64,000 nt of DNA from Pectinatus frisingensis (GTDB lineage: Bacteria; Bacillota; Negativicutes; Selenomonadales; Selenomonadaceae). Location: positions 31,428-95,427 of the forward strand of contig NZ_WIQU01000062.1 in the NCBI RefSeq assembly GCF_015732285.1. The letters run 5' to 3'. Under the pieces are notes generated by a model. It searched no databases. It was not told the origin of the DNA and saw only the letters and a list, made by a program, of their open reading frames with translations. Both the position numbers and the translations under genes were made by a program. Positions 35,444 through 44,559 of this stretch are shown one piece after another (position 1 is the first letter of the stretch; each line of letters begins with the position of its first letter).

Positions 35444-36478
35444 ATGAAATTAAAATGGGAAAAATTGATTGCGGCTGGAATAGCATCAGCTATGCTGATT
35501 GTGGCTGCAGGATGTGGTGGAAGTACAGGTACGTCATCCGGTTCGGGATCTGGGACAGGATCGGGGTCGGCACAAAGTGACAAGGTAATCATAGGACAGT
35601 CGTCATGGATAGGTTTCGCACCACTTTATATAGCTGAAGAAAAAGGATTTTTTAAAGAACATGGTGCTGATGTTGAAATTCAGTCAATTGAAAGCAAGAC
35701 TGACAGCAAAACAGCGCTGGCAGCTGATCGGATTCAAGGTGTATCCACCGATATGTCCACGCAGGTCATGAATGCGGCAGCAGGCATTGATTTAGCACAA
35801 ATTCTGGCATTAGATACTTCAGCCGGCGGTGATGGCATAGTAGCTAAGAAGGAATATAATTCAATTGAGGATTTAAAAGGTAAGAAAATTGCACTTGATA
35901 CTACAGGCGGTGCTGATTATTTTTGGTTTCAATATTTATTACAGCAAAAAGGAATGACACTTAAGGATTTTGATGTGCAGAATATGTCAGCAGGGGATGC
36001 TGGAGCTGCTTTTGTTGCAGGAAAAGTTGATGCTGCTATTACTTGGCAGCCATGGCTTTCAAAAGCGGAAAAAACTGATTTTGGGCATACCATAATAGAC
36101 AGTAAGGCAAGCCCTGGCGTAATAGTAGATACATTCGCTATGAAAAAATCCTATATAAAGGATCATCCTCAAGTAGCAAAAGCAATTGTAGCAGGCTGGT
36201 ATGAAGCTATTAATTATATGAAATCCAACCCGGATGATGCTATAGCTATTATTGCAAAAAGAATGGGCGAAAAACCGGAAAGCATAAAATCTGAGTTAAA
36301 TGATGTAAAATTTTATGACCAAGCTGGTAATAAGGCTTATTTTGGAACTGCTGATAATCAGGGTGATTTTTATAAGGTTACTGCTTTGGCAGCTAAATTG
36401 TGGAAGGATCTTGGTCTTGTAAACAAGGATGTAGATGCCGCATCAATTATTGACGGTTCTTTTCTTGATGCAAAATAA
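35444..36478 (+). CDS. ABC transporter substrate-binding lipoprotein (SsuA/TauA/NMT1 type)
   Basis: The 344-residue protein starts MKLKWEKLIAAG and has a lipoprotein signal ending in VAAGC, followed by a Gly/Ser linker. The NMT1-like binding fold follows (WIGFAPLYIAEEKGFFKEHGADVEIQ is the classic opening). The open frame extends upstream to 35381, but the ATG at 35444 has GGAGG 8 nt before it and a proper signal peptide, so it is the true start. It probably feeds the permease and ATPase encoded upstream. The ligand is unknown. Confidence 0.92.
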   Translation: MKLKWEKLIAAGIASAMLIVAAGCGGSTGTSSGSGSGTGSGSAQSDKVIIGQSSWIGFAPLYIAEEKGFFKEHGADVEIQSIESKTDSKTALAADRIQGVSTDMSTQVMNAAAGIDLAQILALDTSAGGDGIVAKKEYNSIEDLKGKKIALDTTGGADYFWFQYLLQQKGMTLKDFDVQNMSAGDAGAAFVAGKVDAAITWQPWLSKAEKTDFGHTIIDSKASPGVIVDTFAMKKSYIKDHPQVAKAIVAGWYEAINYMKSNPDDAIAIIAKRMGEKPESIKSELNDVKFYDQAGNKAYFGTADNQGDFYKVTALAAKLWKDLGLVNKDVDAASIIDGSFLDAK

Positions 36479-36529
36479 CTTGAATAGTTAAAAACTCACT
36501 GATGATGATATATAAAAAATAATAGTTCA

Positions 36530-36592
36530 TGTACACTTCCTATATGGCAGACGGATATTAGAAATTGTTGCTGTGTAGGAAGTATTTTTATG
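36530..36592 (+). terminator. Possible terminator of the substrate-binding protein gene
   Basis: TACACTTCCTATA (from about 36532) and TGTGTAGGAAGTA form an 8-9 bp stem with a loop of about 30 nt, followed by TTTTTATG. The long loop makes the call tentative. Confidence 0.45.
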
Positions 36593-36594
36593 GG

Positions 36595-36645
36595 AAAATA
36601 AAGGGGCGTCGCATGAATGTGTTGATTTCATAAAGATGCGGCTAT
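36595..36645 (+). repeat. MITE-like dispersed repeat, copy 2 (single end)
   Basis: AAAATAAAGGGGCGTCGCATGAA followed by TTGATTTCATAAAGATGCGG is related to the left end of the element at 9665 and to the inverted right end at 44719. I find no matching inverted partner nearby, so this may be a partial copy. GTCGCAT and ATGCGGC can also pair to form a hairpin. Confidence 0.4.
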
Positions 36646-36718
36646 TATTTACAAGTCTTATTAGAATTGTAAATTTCAGTAGTAAATACAATTCTTTATA
36701 TAAAAAATTAATAATAAA

Positions 36719-36776
36719 ATAATGAGGCAATGGCAGTAAAATAAAAGAATTACTGTCATTGCCCCATTATTTATAT
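36719..36776. terminator. Bidirectional terminator upstream of the ctpA stop
   Basis: Arms AATGAGGCAATGGCAGTAA (36721-36739) and its near-perfect complement (36750-36768) form a 19-bp stem. It ends the minus-strand ftsE-ftsX-envC-ctpA cluster and would also stop plus-strand readthrough. Confidence 0.85.
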
Positions 36777-37931
36777 TTATTGTGCTAATTTTTGTTTCAT
36801 GACATCTATAGCTGTATTGAGCTGATTATCAACGTTACCGCTGGTATCAAGTTCTACAGGAACGTCGGGTTCAATACCGGTACCATCTATTGAACGACCG
36901 CTTGGCGTATAATATTTAGCAATAGTAAGCTTGATAGCAGTTCCTTCACCTAAAGGAATTATTTGTTGTACGGAACCTTTACCGTAAGATTTGGTACCAA
37001 CAAGAGTGGCAGCTTTAGTATCTTGCAAAGCACCGGCAAGAATTTCAGATGCGCTGGCACTGTTACCATCAATCAGGACGACAATCGGATAAGCAGATTG
37101 TTCCAGTTCCGAACTATAAGTTTCCTTGTTGCCGCTGCGGTCAACAGTTGAAACGATTGTACCTTTGGGAACTACTTGCTTGGCAATTTCAACGCAGCTG
37201 GTTAAAAGTCCGCCGGGATTTGAACGTAAATCAATTATCAAGCCTTTCATGCCTTGATTTTGTAAATCAGTATATGCTGCAGAAAATTCTTTACCAGTGT
37301 TTTCTGAAAACATACCTATTCGTAAGTAACCGATATTGTTATTAAGCATCTGATGTGTTACAGTGGATGTTTTAATAGTTGCCCGGGTTAGTTTTACACT
37401 GCGCTGGCCATCAGCATTTTTCAGTGTGAGTGTAACATCGGTACCGACAGGGCCTCTGATGTGTGAAGCTATTTGGTCAAAAGAAAAATCTTTAGTTGGG
37501 GTATCATCTATGGCAACTATTTCGTCACCTTGTTTTATACCGGCCTGTTCGCCGGGAGTGTCTTTCATTACTGTAACAACATTAACAGATTGGTTATCCT
37601 TGTTATATTGCATAACGACGCCGATTCCGCCGAATGAACCTTCTGTTTGTTCCATCAAGCGTTTATAAAGATCCTGATTGAGATAAACAGAATGTGGATC
37701 GCCCAGGGAATTAACCATACCGGTTATAGCACCATCAATTAATTTACTATTATCCACATTATTGACATAATCAGTCTGGATTAGTCGCAAGGCACCAAAA
37801 AAACGCACTGTGTCAGCAAGTTTATATTTATTAAAACCGAATAGAAAATAAAATATAGATAAAGTAATTAAAGAAGAGGCTATAAATACAATAAATACCA
37901 GCGCCGCCAGAAACTTTTTATTGACTTTCAT
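36777..37931 (-). CDS. ctpA: Carboxyl-terminal processing protease (S41 family)
   Basis: The protein of about 384 residues has an N-terminal membrane anchor (KKFLAALVFIVFIASSLITLSIF), a PDZ domain (about 95-180; GGIGVVMQ and GDEIVAIDDTPT) and the S41 peptidase core with the catalytic Ser in GNSASASEILAGAL and Lys in GTKSYGKGSVQ. It cleaves envelope proteins near the C-terminus. The frame opens at a TTG at 37946, but the ATG at 37931 beginning MKVNKK is the better start. It is the last gene of the ftsEX cluster, as in many Firmicutes. Confidence 0.95.
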   Translation of the reverse strand: MKVNKKFLAALVFIVFIASSLITLSIFYFLFGFNKYKLADTVRFFGALRLIQTDYVNNVDNSKLIDGAITGMVNSLGDPHSVYLNQDLYKRLMEQTEGSFGGIGVVMQYNKDNQSVNVVTVMKDTPGEQAGIKQGDEIVAIDDTPTKDFSFDQIASHIRGPVGTDVTLTLKNADGQRSVKLTRATIKTSTVTHQMLNNNIGYLRIGMFSENTGKEFSAAYTDLQNQGMKGLIIDLRSNPGGLLTSCVEIAKQVVPKGTIVSTVDRSGNKETYSSELEQSAYPIVVLIDGNSASASEILAGALQDTKAATLVGTKSYGKGSVQQIIPLGEGTAIKLTIAKYYTPSGRSIDGTGIEPDVPVELDTSGNVDNQLNTAIDVMKQKLAQ

Positions 37932-38004
37932 AATTATCACATCCAATAGAGTTTAGTACCGGCCTTATAGAGAAGGAATTGTATAGGACGGTTTGTGGAG
38001 CTGG

Positions 38005-39132
38005 TTATAAATAATTGAGAGGATTTACCGGTTCGCCGTTTTTACGTACTTCAAAATGACAATGTGGTCCGGTAGAATTACCGGTTGAACCACAATAAGC
38101 GATAACCTGGCCTTGGGAAACATATTGTCCTTCACTTACATTAAGGGATTGATTATGACCATATAGAGTCTGCAGATCACCGCCATGGCTTATAATGACA
38201 GCATTACCATACCCTGATATCCAGCCAGCATAGATGACAGTACCAGCAGCTGCCGCATGTATCGGCATACCATAGTCACCGCCGATATCTATGCCGCTGT
38301 GAAAAATGCGCGTGCCATATATTGGATGTATCCGCCAGCCGAAAGGTGATGTAATAGGGCCTGATATCGGCCAGATAAATTGTCCGCTGCCAGAGCCGGA
38401 ATAATCATCGGAATTGTTGCTGGTGTAAGCTAAAATCATTTGTTCGACTTGGCGGGACGCTGCCATAATCTCATCATAAGCTTGTTCGGCAGTCTGACGA
38501 TCATTCTTAACTTTATTAAGCAAAGCCTGTTGTTGGTCTTTTTTGTTTTGTAAAATATCAGCTTTTTCCTTGGCAGCCTGAGTAAGTTTTTCTATTTTAG
38601 CATGTTCGGTTTCAAGGTCTTTTTGGGTGTTGGTTATAGTTTGTTTTTCTTGTAGTATACCACTTATAAGGTCGTAATCATACTTAATGATGCGCTTTAT
38701 AAGGTCAATACGAGTTAAAAAATCAGAAAAATTGTTAGCACCAACGAGAACATCAATGTAGCTGATTTGACCATGCATGTAAATATCACGTAACCTTTTG
38801 CCAAGAATTTTTTCCCGTTTATCAAGATTTTGTTGGGTCTGCTTTAATAGGATTTCATTGTCATTAATTTTTTTGTTAGTGCCGTCAAGCTGATTTTTTA
38901 CATCATTATATGCCGTTGTTGCATTGTCGACTTGTTCAGCAATACTGCGCAACTGTTCAGATACGGTCATTTCTTTTGACTTTGCCGAATTGATTTCAGT
39001 TTGTTTGCTGGTAGCCTGTTGTTTGAGGGTATCTAGTTTATCTTGTAATGATTCGGCAAAAACGGAATCGGTAAGGCAGATTGTTATTAGAAATGTGATT
39101 AATATATGGCAAATACGTTTATGAAATAACAT
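38005..39132 (-). CDS. EnvC-like murein hydrolase activator (coiled coil plus M23 domain)
   Basis: The 375-residue exported protein has a signal peptide, a long coiled coil (about 27-245) and a C-terminal M23/LytM domain with HSGIDIGGDYGMPIHA and HCHFEVRKNGEPVNP, which retain the zinc-ligand pattern (HxxxD and HxH). It probably acts outside the cytoplasmic membrane under FtsEX control to open peptidoglycan at division. Intact zinc residues suggest it may be an active endopeptidase rather than only an activator. It follows ftsX by 13 bp. Confidence 0.93.
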   Translation of the reverse strand: MLFHKRICHILITFLITICLTDSVFAESLQDKLDTLKQQATSKQTEINSAKSKEMTVSEQLRSIAEQVDNATTAYNDVKNQLDGTNKKINDNEILLKQTQQNLDKREKILGKRLRDIYMHGQISYIDVLVGANNFSDFLTRIDLIKRIIKYDYDLISGILQEKQTITNTQKDLETEHAKIEKLTQAAKEKADILQNKKDQQQALLNKVKNDRQTAEQAYDEIMAASRQVEQMILAYTSNNSDDYSGSGSGQFIWPISGPITSPFGWRIHPIYGTRIFHSGIDIGGDYGMPIHAAAAGTVIYAGWISGYGNAVIISHGGDLQTLYGHNQSLNVSEGQYVSQGQVIAYCGSTGNSTGPHCHFEVRKNGEPVNPLNYL

Positions 39133-39145
39133 ATACTAATCTCCC

Positions 39146-40033
39146 TCATACTTTAAGATAACGTTTTATTGATATCACACTGCCCAAGGCGCCAATAATT
39201 ATACCGCTGAAAATTATAGCAATAGTCATATAAGTTAAAAAGGGGTAAAGTGGAATTAATGGGAAAAAGGTCATCATATCATAAATTTTTTGTGTCAGAG
39301 CCAAATATGAAAGACGCAACAATATTATAGCAACACTGCCACCAATGAAACCTAATACAACACCTTCCAAAAGAAATGGCCAACGAATAAACCAGTCTGT
39401 GGCGCCAACATATTTCATGATAGCGATTTCTTTACGCCGGGCAAAGACAGTCAGGCGGATCGTGTTGGAAATAATAAAGATAGTAGCGCCGAACATGAAA
39501 ATTATTATCGCAAGGCCGATTGATCTTATTAGTTGTGTCAAATCAAATAAATGTTCCACTACATCCTGGGCATAAACAGCAGTATCAACTCCGGGAAGTT
39601 TTTCTATTTCTTTGGAGGCTGTTTTTACCATTTGAGGGTTTTTGACAGTGATTTCATAAGCATTGGGTAAAGGATTAGTGCTGTCAAGTGAATCCAGCAG
39701 ATATTTTTGATCACCCAGTCTTTCCTGGAAACGTTCCATTGCTTTTTCTTTAGAAATGTAAGCAACAGAGTCAATTCCCTGCATGGCCTCGAGTTTTTCT
39801 TTTAACTCTTCACTTTGCTTTTGACTGATGTCATCTTTTAAGTAAACACTTATTTGCACTTGTGATTCCAGAGTAGATGCCATACGATCAAGATTTACTA
39901 CAATCATCAAAAACATACCCAGAATGAATAAGGAGATTGTAACTGTACCTATTGATGCCAAAGACATCCAATTATTACGTTTTAATGATGTTGCAACTTC
40001 TTTTATAAAATACTCTGAGGTCTTAAGTTTCAT
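39146..40033 (-). CDS. ftsX: Cell division protein FtsX
   Basis: FtsX is the membrane partner of FtsE and transmits ATP hydrolysis to periplasmic hydrolases. About 295 residues: an N-terminal helix (WMSLASIGTVTISLFILGMF), an extracytoplasmic domain (about 50-165) and three more helices with the FtsX-type ATIFIISNTIRLTVFARRKEIAIMKYVGAT segment. The open frame extends to 40075, but the ATG at 40033 has GGGAGG at proper spacing, giving an 11-bp overlap with ftsE, normal for this pair. Confidence 0.95.
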   Translation of the reverse strand: MKLKTSEYFIKEVATSLKRNNWMSLASIGTVTISLFILGMFLMIVVNLDRMASTLESQVQISVYLKDDISQKQSEELKEKLEAMQGIDSVAYISKEKAMERFQERLGDQKYLLDSLDSTNPLPNAYEITVKNPQMVKTASKEIEKLPGVDTAVYAQDVVEHLFDLTQLIRSIGLAIIIFMFGATIFIISNTIRLTVFARRKEIAIMKYVGATDWFIRWPFLLEGVVLGFIGGSVAIILLRLSYLALTQKIYDMMTFFPLIPLYPFLTYMTIAIIFSGIIIGALGSVISIKRYLKV

Positions 40034-40733
40034 ACCCATATCCTCCCGAAGCTTCATCACGTATGATGCGCCCATTTTCTATGGCTATGACACGCTTTTG
40101 CATTGTGTCCACAATTGTCTTGTCATGTGTGGCCATCACTATTGTGGTACCGACAGCGTTGATGCGCTGAAAAATATCCATTATTTCCCATGAAGTTTCG
40201 GGGTCAAGGTTTCCTGTCGGTTCGTCGGCAATTATTACGGATGGGTTATTTACAATGGCTCTTGCTATAGCAACACGCTGCTGTTCACCACCGGACAATT
40301 GAGAGGGAAAACACTTATATTTTTCCCGTAACCCGACAATATCCAGTACGCTGTTAACACTACGCAAAATGAGCCGTCGGGGTGATTCGATAACTCGCAT
40401 AGCAAAAGCAACATTTTCATAGACTGTTTTATTGGGCAGCAGGCGGTAGTCCTGAAATATTACACCCAGACTGCGCCTTAGATATGGTAATTCACGTGTA
40501 GACATATTGTTTATATTGTAACCGTTTACAACTAACAACCCAGATGTGGGAAGAATTTCACGAAGCAATAATTTAATGAAAGTGGATTTTCCGGCACCAC
40601 TGGTGCCGACGATAAAGACAAACTCACCGCGAGTTATATTGATATTGACCTTGTCCAGGGCAATTGCGCCATTATCGTATACCATCGAGATATCTTTCAT
40701 TTTTATGATGTTTATCTCATTAGGTGATTTCAT
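40023..40733 (-). CDS. ftsE: Cell division ATP-binding protein FtsE
   Basis: The 236-residue ABC ATPase has Walker [10 protein letters not shown], signature LSGGEQQRV, Walker [13 protein letters not shown] and ATHDKTIVD. The [15 protein letters not shown] start and [18 protein letters not shown] segment are FtsE hallmarks. It works with FtsX to activate peptidoglycan hydrolases at the septum. The ATG has AAGGAG 8-9 nt upstream. First gene of the ftsE-ftsX-envC-like-ctpA cluster. Confidence 0.95.
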   Translation of the reverse strand: MKSPNEINIIKMKDISMVYDNGAIALDKVNINITRGEFVFIVGTSGAGKSTFIKLLLREILPTSGLLVVNGYNINNMSTRELPYLRRSLGVIFQDYRLLPNKTVYENVAFAMRVIESPRRLILRSVNSVLDIVGLREKYKCFPSQLSGGEQQRVAIARAIVNNPSVIIADEPTGNLDPETSWEIMDIFQRINAVGTTIVMATHDKTIVDTMQKRVIAIENGRIIRDEASGGYGYET

Positions 40734-40830
40734 TGAGGCAACTCTCCTTAATACCGGAATTTTACTGAAATATAAGAGGGTTTTATCATAAATCTGTTAT
40801 TACTGCCGATTTCATGGCGGGAAAGAAAAT

Positions 40831-41718
40831 TTATTCTGCAAGAACTTTTGTACCGGTTTCAGTTATAAGAATAGTTTTTTCCCATTGTGCCGATAAAGAA
40901 CCGTCTTTAGTATAAACAGTCCAGCCGTCGTCTTCATCGGTATATACATCAAAATCTCCTGCGTTGATCATTGGTTCGACAGTGAAGACCATGCCTGGAA
41001 CTAAGAGCATGCCGGTGTTTTTTTCGCCGATGTGGTTAACAAAGGGGTCTTCGTGGAATTTTTTACCAACACCATGTCCTCCCAGTGCAGTAACCACGGA
41101 ATAGTGGTTCGCATGGGCATTTTTTTCAATAACGGCTCCGATATCACCGAGAAAATGCCATGGTTTAGCTGCGTTTATACCCAGTTCCATGCACTGTCTG
41201 GTAACTTCGACCAATTTTTTTGCCTCATCACTAACGTCACCAATCATAAACATGCGTGAAGCATCGGCAAAATATCCATTTAATATGGTTGTGATGTCTA
41301 CATTGACGATATCGCCGCTTTTTAGAATGGTTTTTTCGGAAGGAATGCCATGACAAACAACATTGTTTATTGATATGCAGATGCTTTTGGGGTATCCGGC
41401 ATAATTCAGGCAAGCTGGTATGCCGCCATTGTCGACAATGAATTTATCAGCTATGTCATTGAGTGTGAGAGTATCCATACCTTCTTTTATATTTTCTGCA
41501 ATTAAATCAAGTGCGGCATTATTTATCTTACCACTTTCAATTATACCCGCAATATCTTTTTCAGTTTTTATTATTTCATGTGGTGGCCTTACCTGTCCCC
41601 TTTTAAAATCAAGTTTCATACCATCGATTTTTTCATCAAATTCAAGATGGCAGCGTTTATATTTTAGACCGCTGCCGCACCAGCAAAGATCATTTCTATG
41701 CAAAATATATTCCTCCAT
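40831..41718 (-). CDS. map: Methionine aminopeptidase type I with SEC-C zinc finger
   Basis: MetAP removes the initiator methionine from new proteins. The 295-residue protein has an N-terminal SEC-C motif (RNDLCWCGSGLKYKRCH, about 8-25) before the catalytic domain. Metal ligands are visible: Asp in VNVDITT, Asp in YFADASRMF, His in GGHGVGKKFHEDP, Glu in FTVEPMI and Glu in QWEKTIL. The N-terminal zinc finger may dock on the ribosome. This extended form differs from the roughly 250-residue housekeeping copy usually found near secY and may be a second MetAP. Confidence 0.94.
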   Translation of the reverse strand: MEEYILHRNDLCWCGSGLKYKRCHLEFDEKIDGMKLDFKRGQVRPPHEIIKTEKDIAGIIESGKINNAALDLIAENIKEGMDTLTLNDIADKFIVDNGGIPACLNYAGYPKSICISINNVVCHGIPSEKTILKSGDIVNVDITTILNGYFADASRMFMIGDVSDEAKKLVEVTRQCMELGINAAKPWHFLGDIGAVIEKNAHANHYSVVTALGGHGVGKKFHEDPFVNHIGEKNTGMLLVPGMVFTVEPMINAGDFDVYTDEDDGWTVYTKDGSLSAQWEKTILITETGTKVLAE

Positions 41719-41986
41719 TGGTTTAATTATATGTTATGCAGTCGATTAAACAAAATAATAGACGATTTATACATAACTATATTATATTCTAGGCTAAAAT
41801 ATAATAATCCTTTATTTCATGAGAAATATTATATTACTTATAATAATACCACGAATGGCAAAAGCCTGCGTGTTTAATACAGCATGATTATAACAGATGG
41901 TATTTGCAGTTGGAAAATTCGTATATGTAATAAATAAAATTGTGCTCTGATAACAATGGAGCATAAAAAAATTGTGCTTGGGTACA

Positions 41987-42016
41987 TTGACTGGATTAAA
42001 AGGTACATGGTAGAAT
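41987..42016 (+). promoter_or_regulatory. Sigma-A promoter of the amino-acid ABC operon
   Basis: TTGACT (41987-41992) and TAGAAT (42011-42016) are 18 bp apart. The start is expected near 42023, about 27 nt before leader hairpin E. Confidence 0.7.
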
Positions 42017-42049
42017 GAACGTAATTCCTAAGAGCATATAGTTTTATCG

Positions 42050-42096
42050 AGCAGAGTCGCTCAATTTCCGTGAGGAGATTGGGCGGCTTTTATTTT
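42050..42096 (+). promoter_or_regulatory. Leader hairpin E (promoter-proximal attenuator family)
   Basis: AGCAG precedes arms AGTCGCTCAATTTCC (42055-42069) and GGAGATTGGGCGGCT (42074-42088), 15 bp with three G-U pairs and a GTGA loop, then TTTTATTTTT. It is the most divergent and longest member; it shares position, AGCA opening and the CGCT arm with A to D. Confidence 0.65.
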
Positions 42097-42188
42097 TATA
42101 CTTTATGCAGTCAGCACGATATCAATTGTTGTATTTAGTTTGAGGAATTTATATTGGGAGTATTTTCTGTAATAAAGGGGCGTCTGTT

Positions 42189-42917
42189 ATGCTGAATATA
42201 TTCGATTTAAAAAAGAATTATGGAGATACGGAAGTTCTGAAAAATATAACCATAAGAATCGATGATGGTGAAGTGGTTTGTATAATAGGTCCTTCCGGTT
42301 CGGGGAAAAGCACTTTTCTACGCTGCCTGAATTTGTTGGAAGTGCCCACAAGTGGGAAGATTTACTATAATGGCAGTATTCTTGATGAAGATCTTGACAG
42401 TAAGCGAATGCGCCGGGAAGTGGGAATGGTATTTCAGAAGTTTAATTTGTTTCCTATGTTTACAGTATTGAAAAATATTATGTATGCACCGATACATGTG
42501 AAAAAAATGAAAAAAAAAGATGCGGAAATTTTAGCACACAGTCTTTTAAAAAAAGTGGGATTGGATAATAAGGCAAATGCCTATCCGATGCAGCTTTCCG
42601 GTGGGCAGCAACAGCGAGTCGCCATTGCCAGAGCACTTGCCATGCAACCTAAGCTACTCTTATTTGATGAGCCTACTTCTGCTCTTGATCCTGAACTTGT
42701 CGGTGAAGTTTTAAATGTAATGAGAGACTTGAAAAAAGATGGAATGTCTATGGTTGTAGTAACGCATGAAATGGGGTTTGCCCGTGACGTTTCTGATCGA
42801 GTCGTATTCATGGATAAAGGTTATATCGTAGAAGAAGGGTGTCCTGCCGATATATTTAATCATCCTAAGGAAGAACGTACTCAGCGGTTTCTTAACAGAG
42901 TACTGGGGGGAATGTAA
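42189..42917 (+). CDS. Polar amino-acid ABC transporter ATP-binding protein (GlnQ type)
   Basis: The 242-residue ATPase has Walker [10 protein letters not shown] followed by FLRCLNLLE, signature LSGGQQQRV, Walker [15 protein letters not shown] and [11 protein letters not shown], all characteristic of the HisP/GlnQ amino-acid importer group. The permease gene starts 2 bp after its stop. The specific amino acid is unknown. The operon has a family-type leader hairpin upstream (42050-42096). Confidence 0.95.
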   Translation: MLNIFDLKKNYGDTEVLKNITIRIDDGEVVCIIGPSGSGKSTFLRCLNLLEVPTSGKIYYNGSILDEDLDSKRMRREVGMVFQKFNLFPMFTVLKNIMYAPIHVKKMKKKDAEILAHSLLKKVGLDNKANAYPMQLSGGQQQRVAIARALAMQPKLLLFDEPTSALDPELVGEVLNVMRDLKKDGMSMVVVTHEMGFARDVSDRVVFMDKGYIVEEGCPADIFNHPKEERTQRFLNRVLGGM

Positions 42918-42919
42918 AC

Positions 42920-43633
42920 ATGGATAATTTACTATCTCAGTTACATTTTGCGACAGTTGGGCAGTATTTAGTGCCCTCTCTTATTGATGGTGTAGGAATT
43001 GTTTTAGAAGCTACATTTTTCGGATTTATTTTAGCTACCATAGTGGGTGTATTTATCGCTGTAGGAAGATTATTCGGATGGAAACCAATAAAAATATTTT
43101 TGTATGTTTTTTTAGAAATAATAAGAGGAACTCCTCTTTTGGTGCAACTTGTGTATATATATTATGTTGTTCCGCTTATTATAAACCTGTTAGCCGGAAT
43201 GCTGGGGTATAAAACTGATATGCAGATAGCACCTTTGACTGCAGGAATAGCAGGTTTGGCAATTAATTATGGCTGTTATATGTCAGAAGTTGTCAGGGCA
43301 GGAATAATAGCGGTAGATAAAGGCCAGATGGAAGCGGCTTTAGTGCTGGGGTTTGGTAAATATGAAGCATTATTTCGCATCGTGATGCCCCAGGCTCTGC
43401 GTAGTATAATTCCATCTTTGGGAAATTATTTAGTAATGATGATCAAGGATACATCTTTATTGGCATATGTGGCAGTAAACGAATTGTTGCTGCGGACACA
43501 AACATATGCATCACAAACTTTTTATACGATTGAAGCGTATAGTTATCTGGCAATTGCCTATTTGATTTTGAGTGTACCATTGTCACATTGTGTAAAATTC
43601 ATTGAATATAAACTTTCTTCATCTAGTCGTTAG
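42920..43633 (+). CDS. Polar amino-acid ABC transporter permease (HisM/GlnP type)
   Basis: The 237-residue membrane protein has about five helices and the HisM-type motif EIIRGTPLLVQLVYIYYVVPL, with the cytoplasmic EAA loop EAALVLGFGKYEALFRIVMPQALRS near residues 140-165. It forms the channel with the ATPase encoded 2 bp upstream. GGGGGAATG within the end of the ATPase gene provides its ribosome-binding site. Confidence 0.94.
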   Translation: MDNLLSQLHFATVGQYLVPSLIDGVGIVLEATFFGFILATIVGVFIAVGRLFGWKPIKIFLYVFLEIIRGTPLLVQLVYIYYVVPLIINLLAGMLGYKTDMQIAPLTAGIAGLAINYGCYMSEVVRAGIIAVDKGQMEAALVLGFGKYEALFRIVMPQALRSIIPSLGNYLVMMIKDTSLLAYVAVNELLLRTQTYASQTFYTIEAYSYLAIAYLILSVPLSHCVKFIEYKLSSSSR

Positions 43634-43662
43634 ATGAAGAATAAAATGAAAGGTTGGTTTTT

Positions 43663-44559
43663 ATGAAAATTTATCACAAAAAAGTTATTGTTTTGGGACT
43701 GAGTATTTTGGCGGCATTATTCATTTTTGCCGGATGTGGATCTAATAATACGGAAAAATCCACGGATTCATCTTCGGCACAAAACACTGCAGATGGTAAT
43801 ACACTTGATAAGATACGCAAAAGTGGTGTATTAGTTGTGGGTTCTTCCAATGATGCACCGTTTGCATATATTGATGCCAAAACCAACGAATTTTCCGGTG
43901 TGGATTCAGATATAATAAAAGAAATAGCAAGGCGGCTTGGTGTCGAAAAAGTTGAAATGAAGCAGATACCTTTTGAAAATTTGCTTATTTCTCTTGATAA
44001 CGGATCTGTGGATATGATTACAGATGCAATGTATATAAAACCTGAACGGTTACAAAAAGCATTGTTTACTAATATCTGGTATACGGAAGCTGAAGCTGTT
44101 GTTGTAAAAAAAGAATCTGATATAAAGAGCAAAAGTGATTTAAAAGATAAGGTTATTGGTGGACAGAAGGGAATGACTTTTCTGGAACTTGCTGATAAAT
44201 GGAAAAATGATGGAATAGTAAAAGATGTTAAGGTATTCAATAGTCAGTCAGAACTGATGATGGCGGTTAATACGGGCAAGATAGATGCTTGTGTTACTGA
44301 TGGAATTGTCGCAGCCTACACCTTAAAACAAAATTCCTCACTTGATCTGCGTATATTAAGTCCCTATGAACCGGAAGCTTCGGGGAAAATTGGTGCGGCG
44401 GTGAGATTTGCTGATAAGGATCTGTTGGATGCAGTAAATACCGAATTGGAAAAAATGCGCAATGATGGTACCTTAAAGAAAATACTGGAAAAATATGGGT
44501 TACCTGAAAGTTATATGGTGTTATCGACAGATGCTGCTGTGACTAAAAATATTAAATAA
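43663..44559 (+). CDS. Amino-acid ABC transporter substrate-binding lipoprotein
   Basis: The 298-residue protein has a lipoprotein signal with lipobox FAGC near residue 24, then a Ser/Thr linker and an SBP_bac_3 fold (KIRKSGVLVVGSSNDAPFAYID, and later DALVVKK-type lobes ending NDGTLKKILEKYGLP). The frame extends to a TTG at 43654, but the ATG at 43663 with AAAGG 9 nt upstream is preferred. It completes a three-gene importer with the ATPase and permease. The ligand is not predictable; the diguanylate cyclase sensor at 4614 uses the same fold. Confidence 0.92.
   Translation: MKIYHKKVIVLGLSILAALFIFAGCGSNNTEKSTDSSSAQNTADGNTLDKIRKSGVLVVGSSNDAPFAYIDAKTNEFSGVDSDIIKEIARRLGVEKVEMKQIPFENLLISLDNGSVDMITDAMYIKPERLQKALFTNIWYTEAEAVVVKKESDIKSKSDLKDKVIGGQKGMTFLELADKWKNDGIVKDVKVFNSQSELMMAVNTGKIDACVTDGIVAAYTLKQNSSLDLRILSPYEPEASGKIGAAVRFADKDLLDAVNTELEKMRNDGTLKKILEKYGLPESYMVLSTDAAVTKNIK

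Larger units (their letters stand above)
41719..42188 (+). other. 470-bp intergenic region with promoter and leader hairpin E
   Basis: The map promoter should lie in the left part but was not resolved. A small inverted repeat TGCTC/GAGCA lies at about 41943-41962. The plus-strand promoter (41987-42016) and leader hairpin E (42050-42096) control the ABC operon. Confidence 0.5.

Noticed and set aside
43674-44240. 188-codon minus-strand ORF
   Set aside because: It is antisense to the amino-acid-binding lipoprotein gene, which has full family features.
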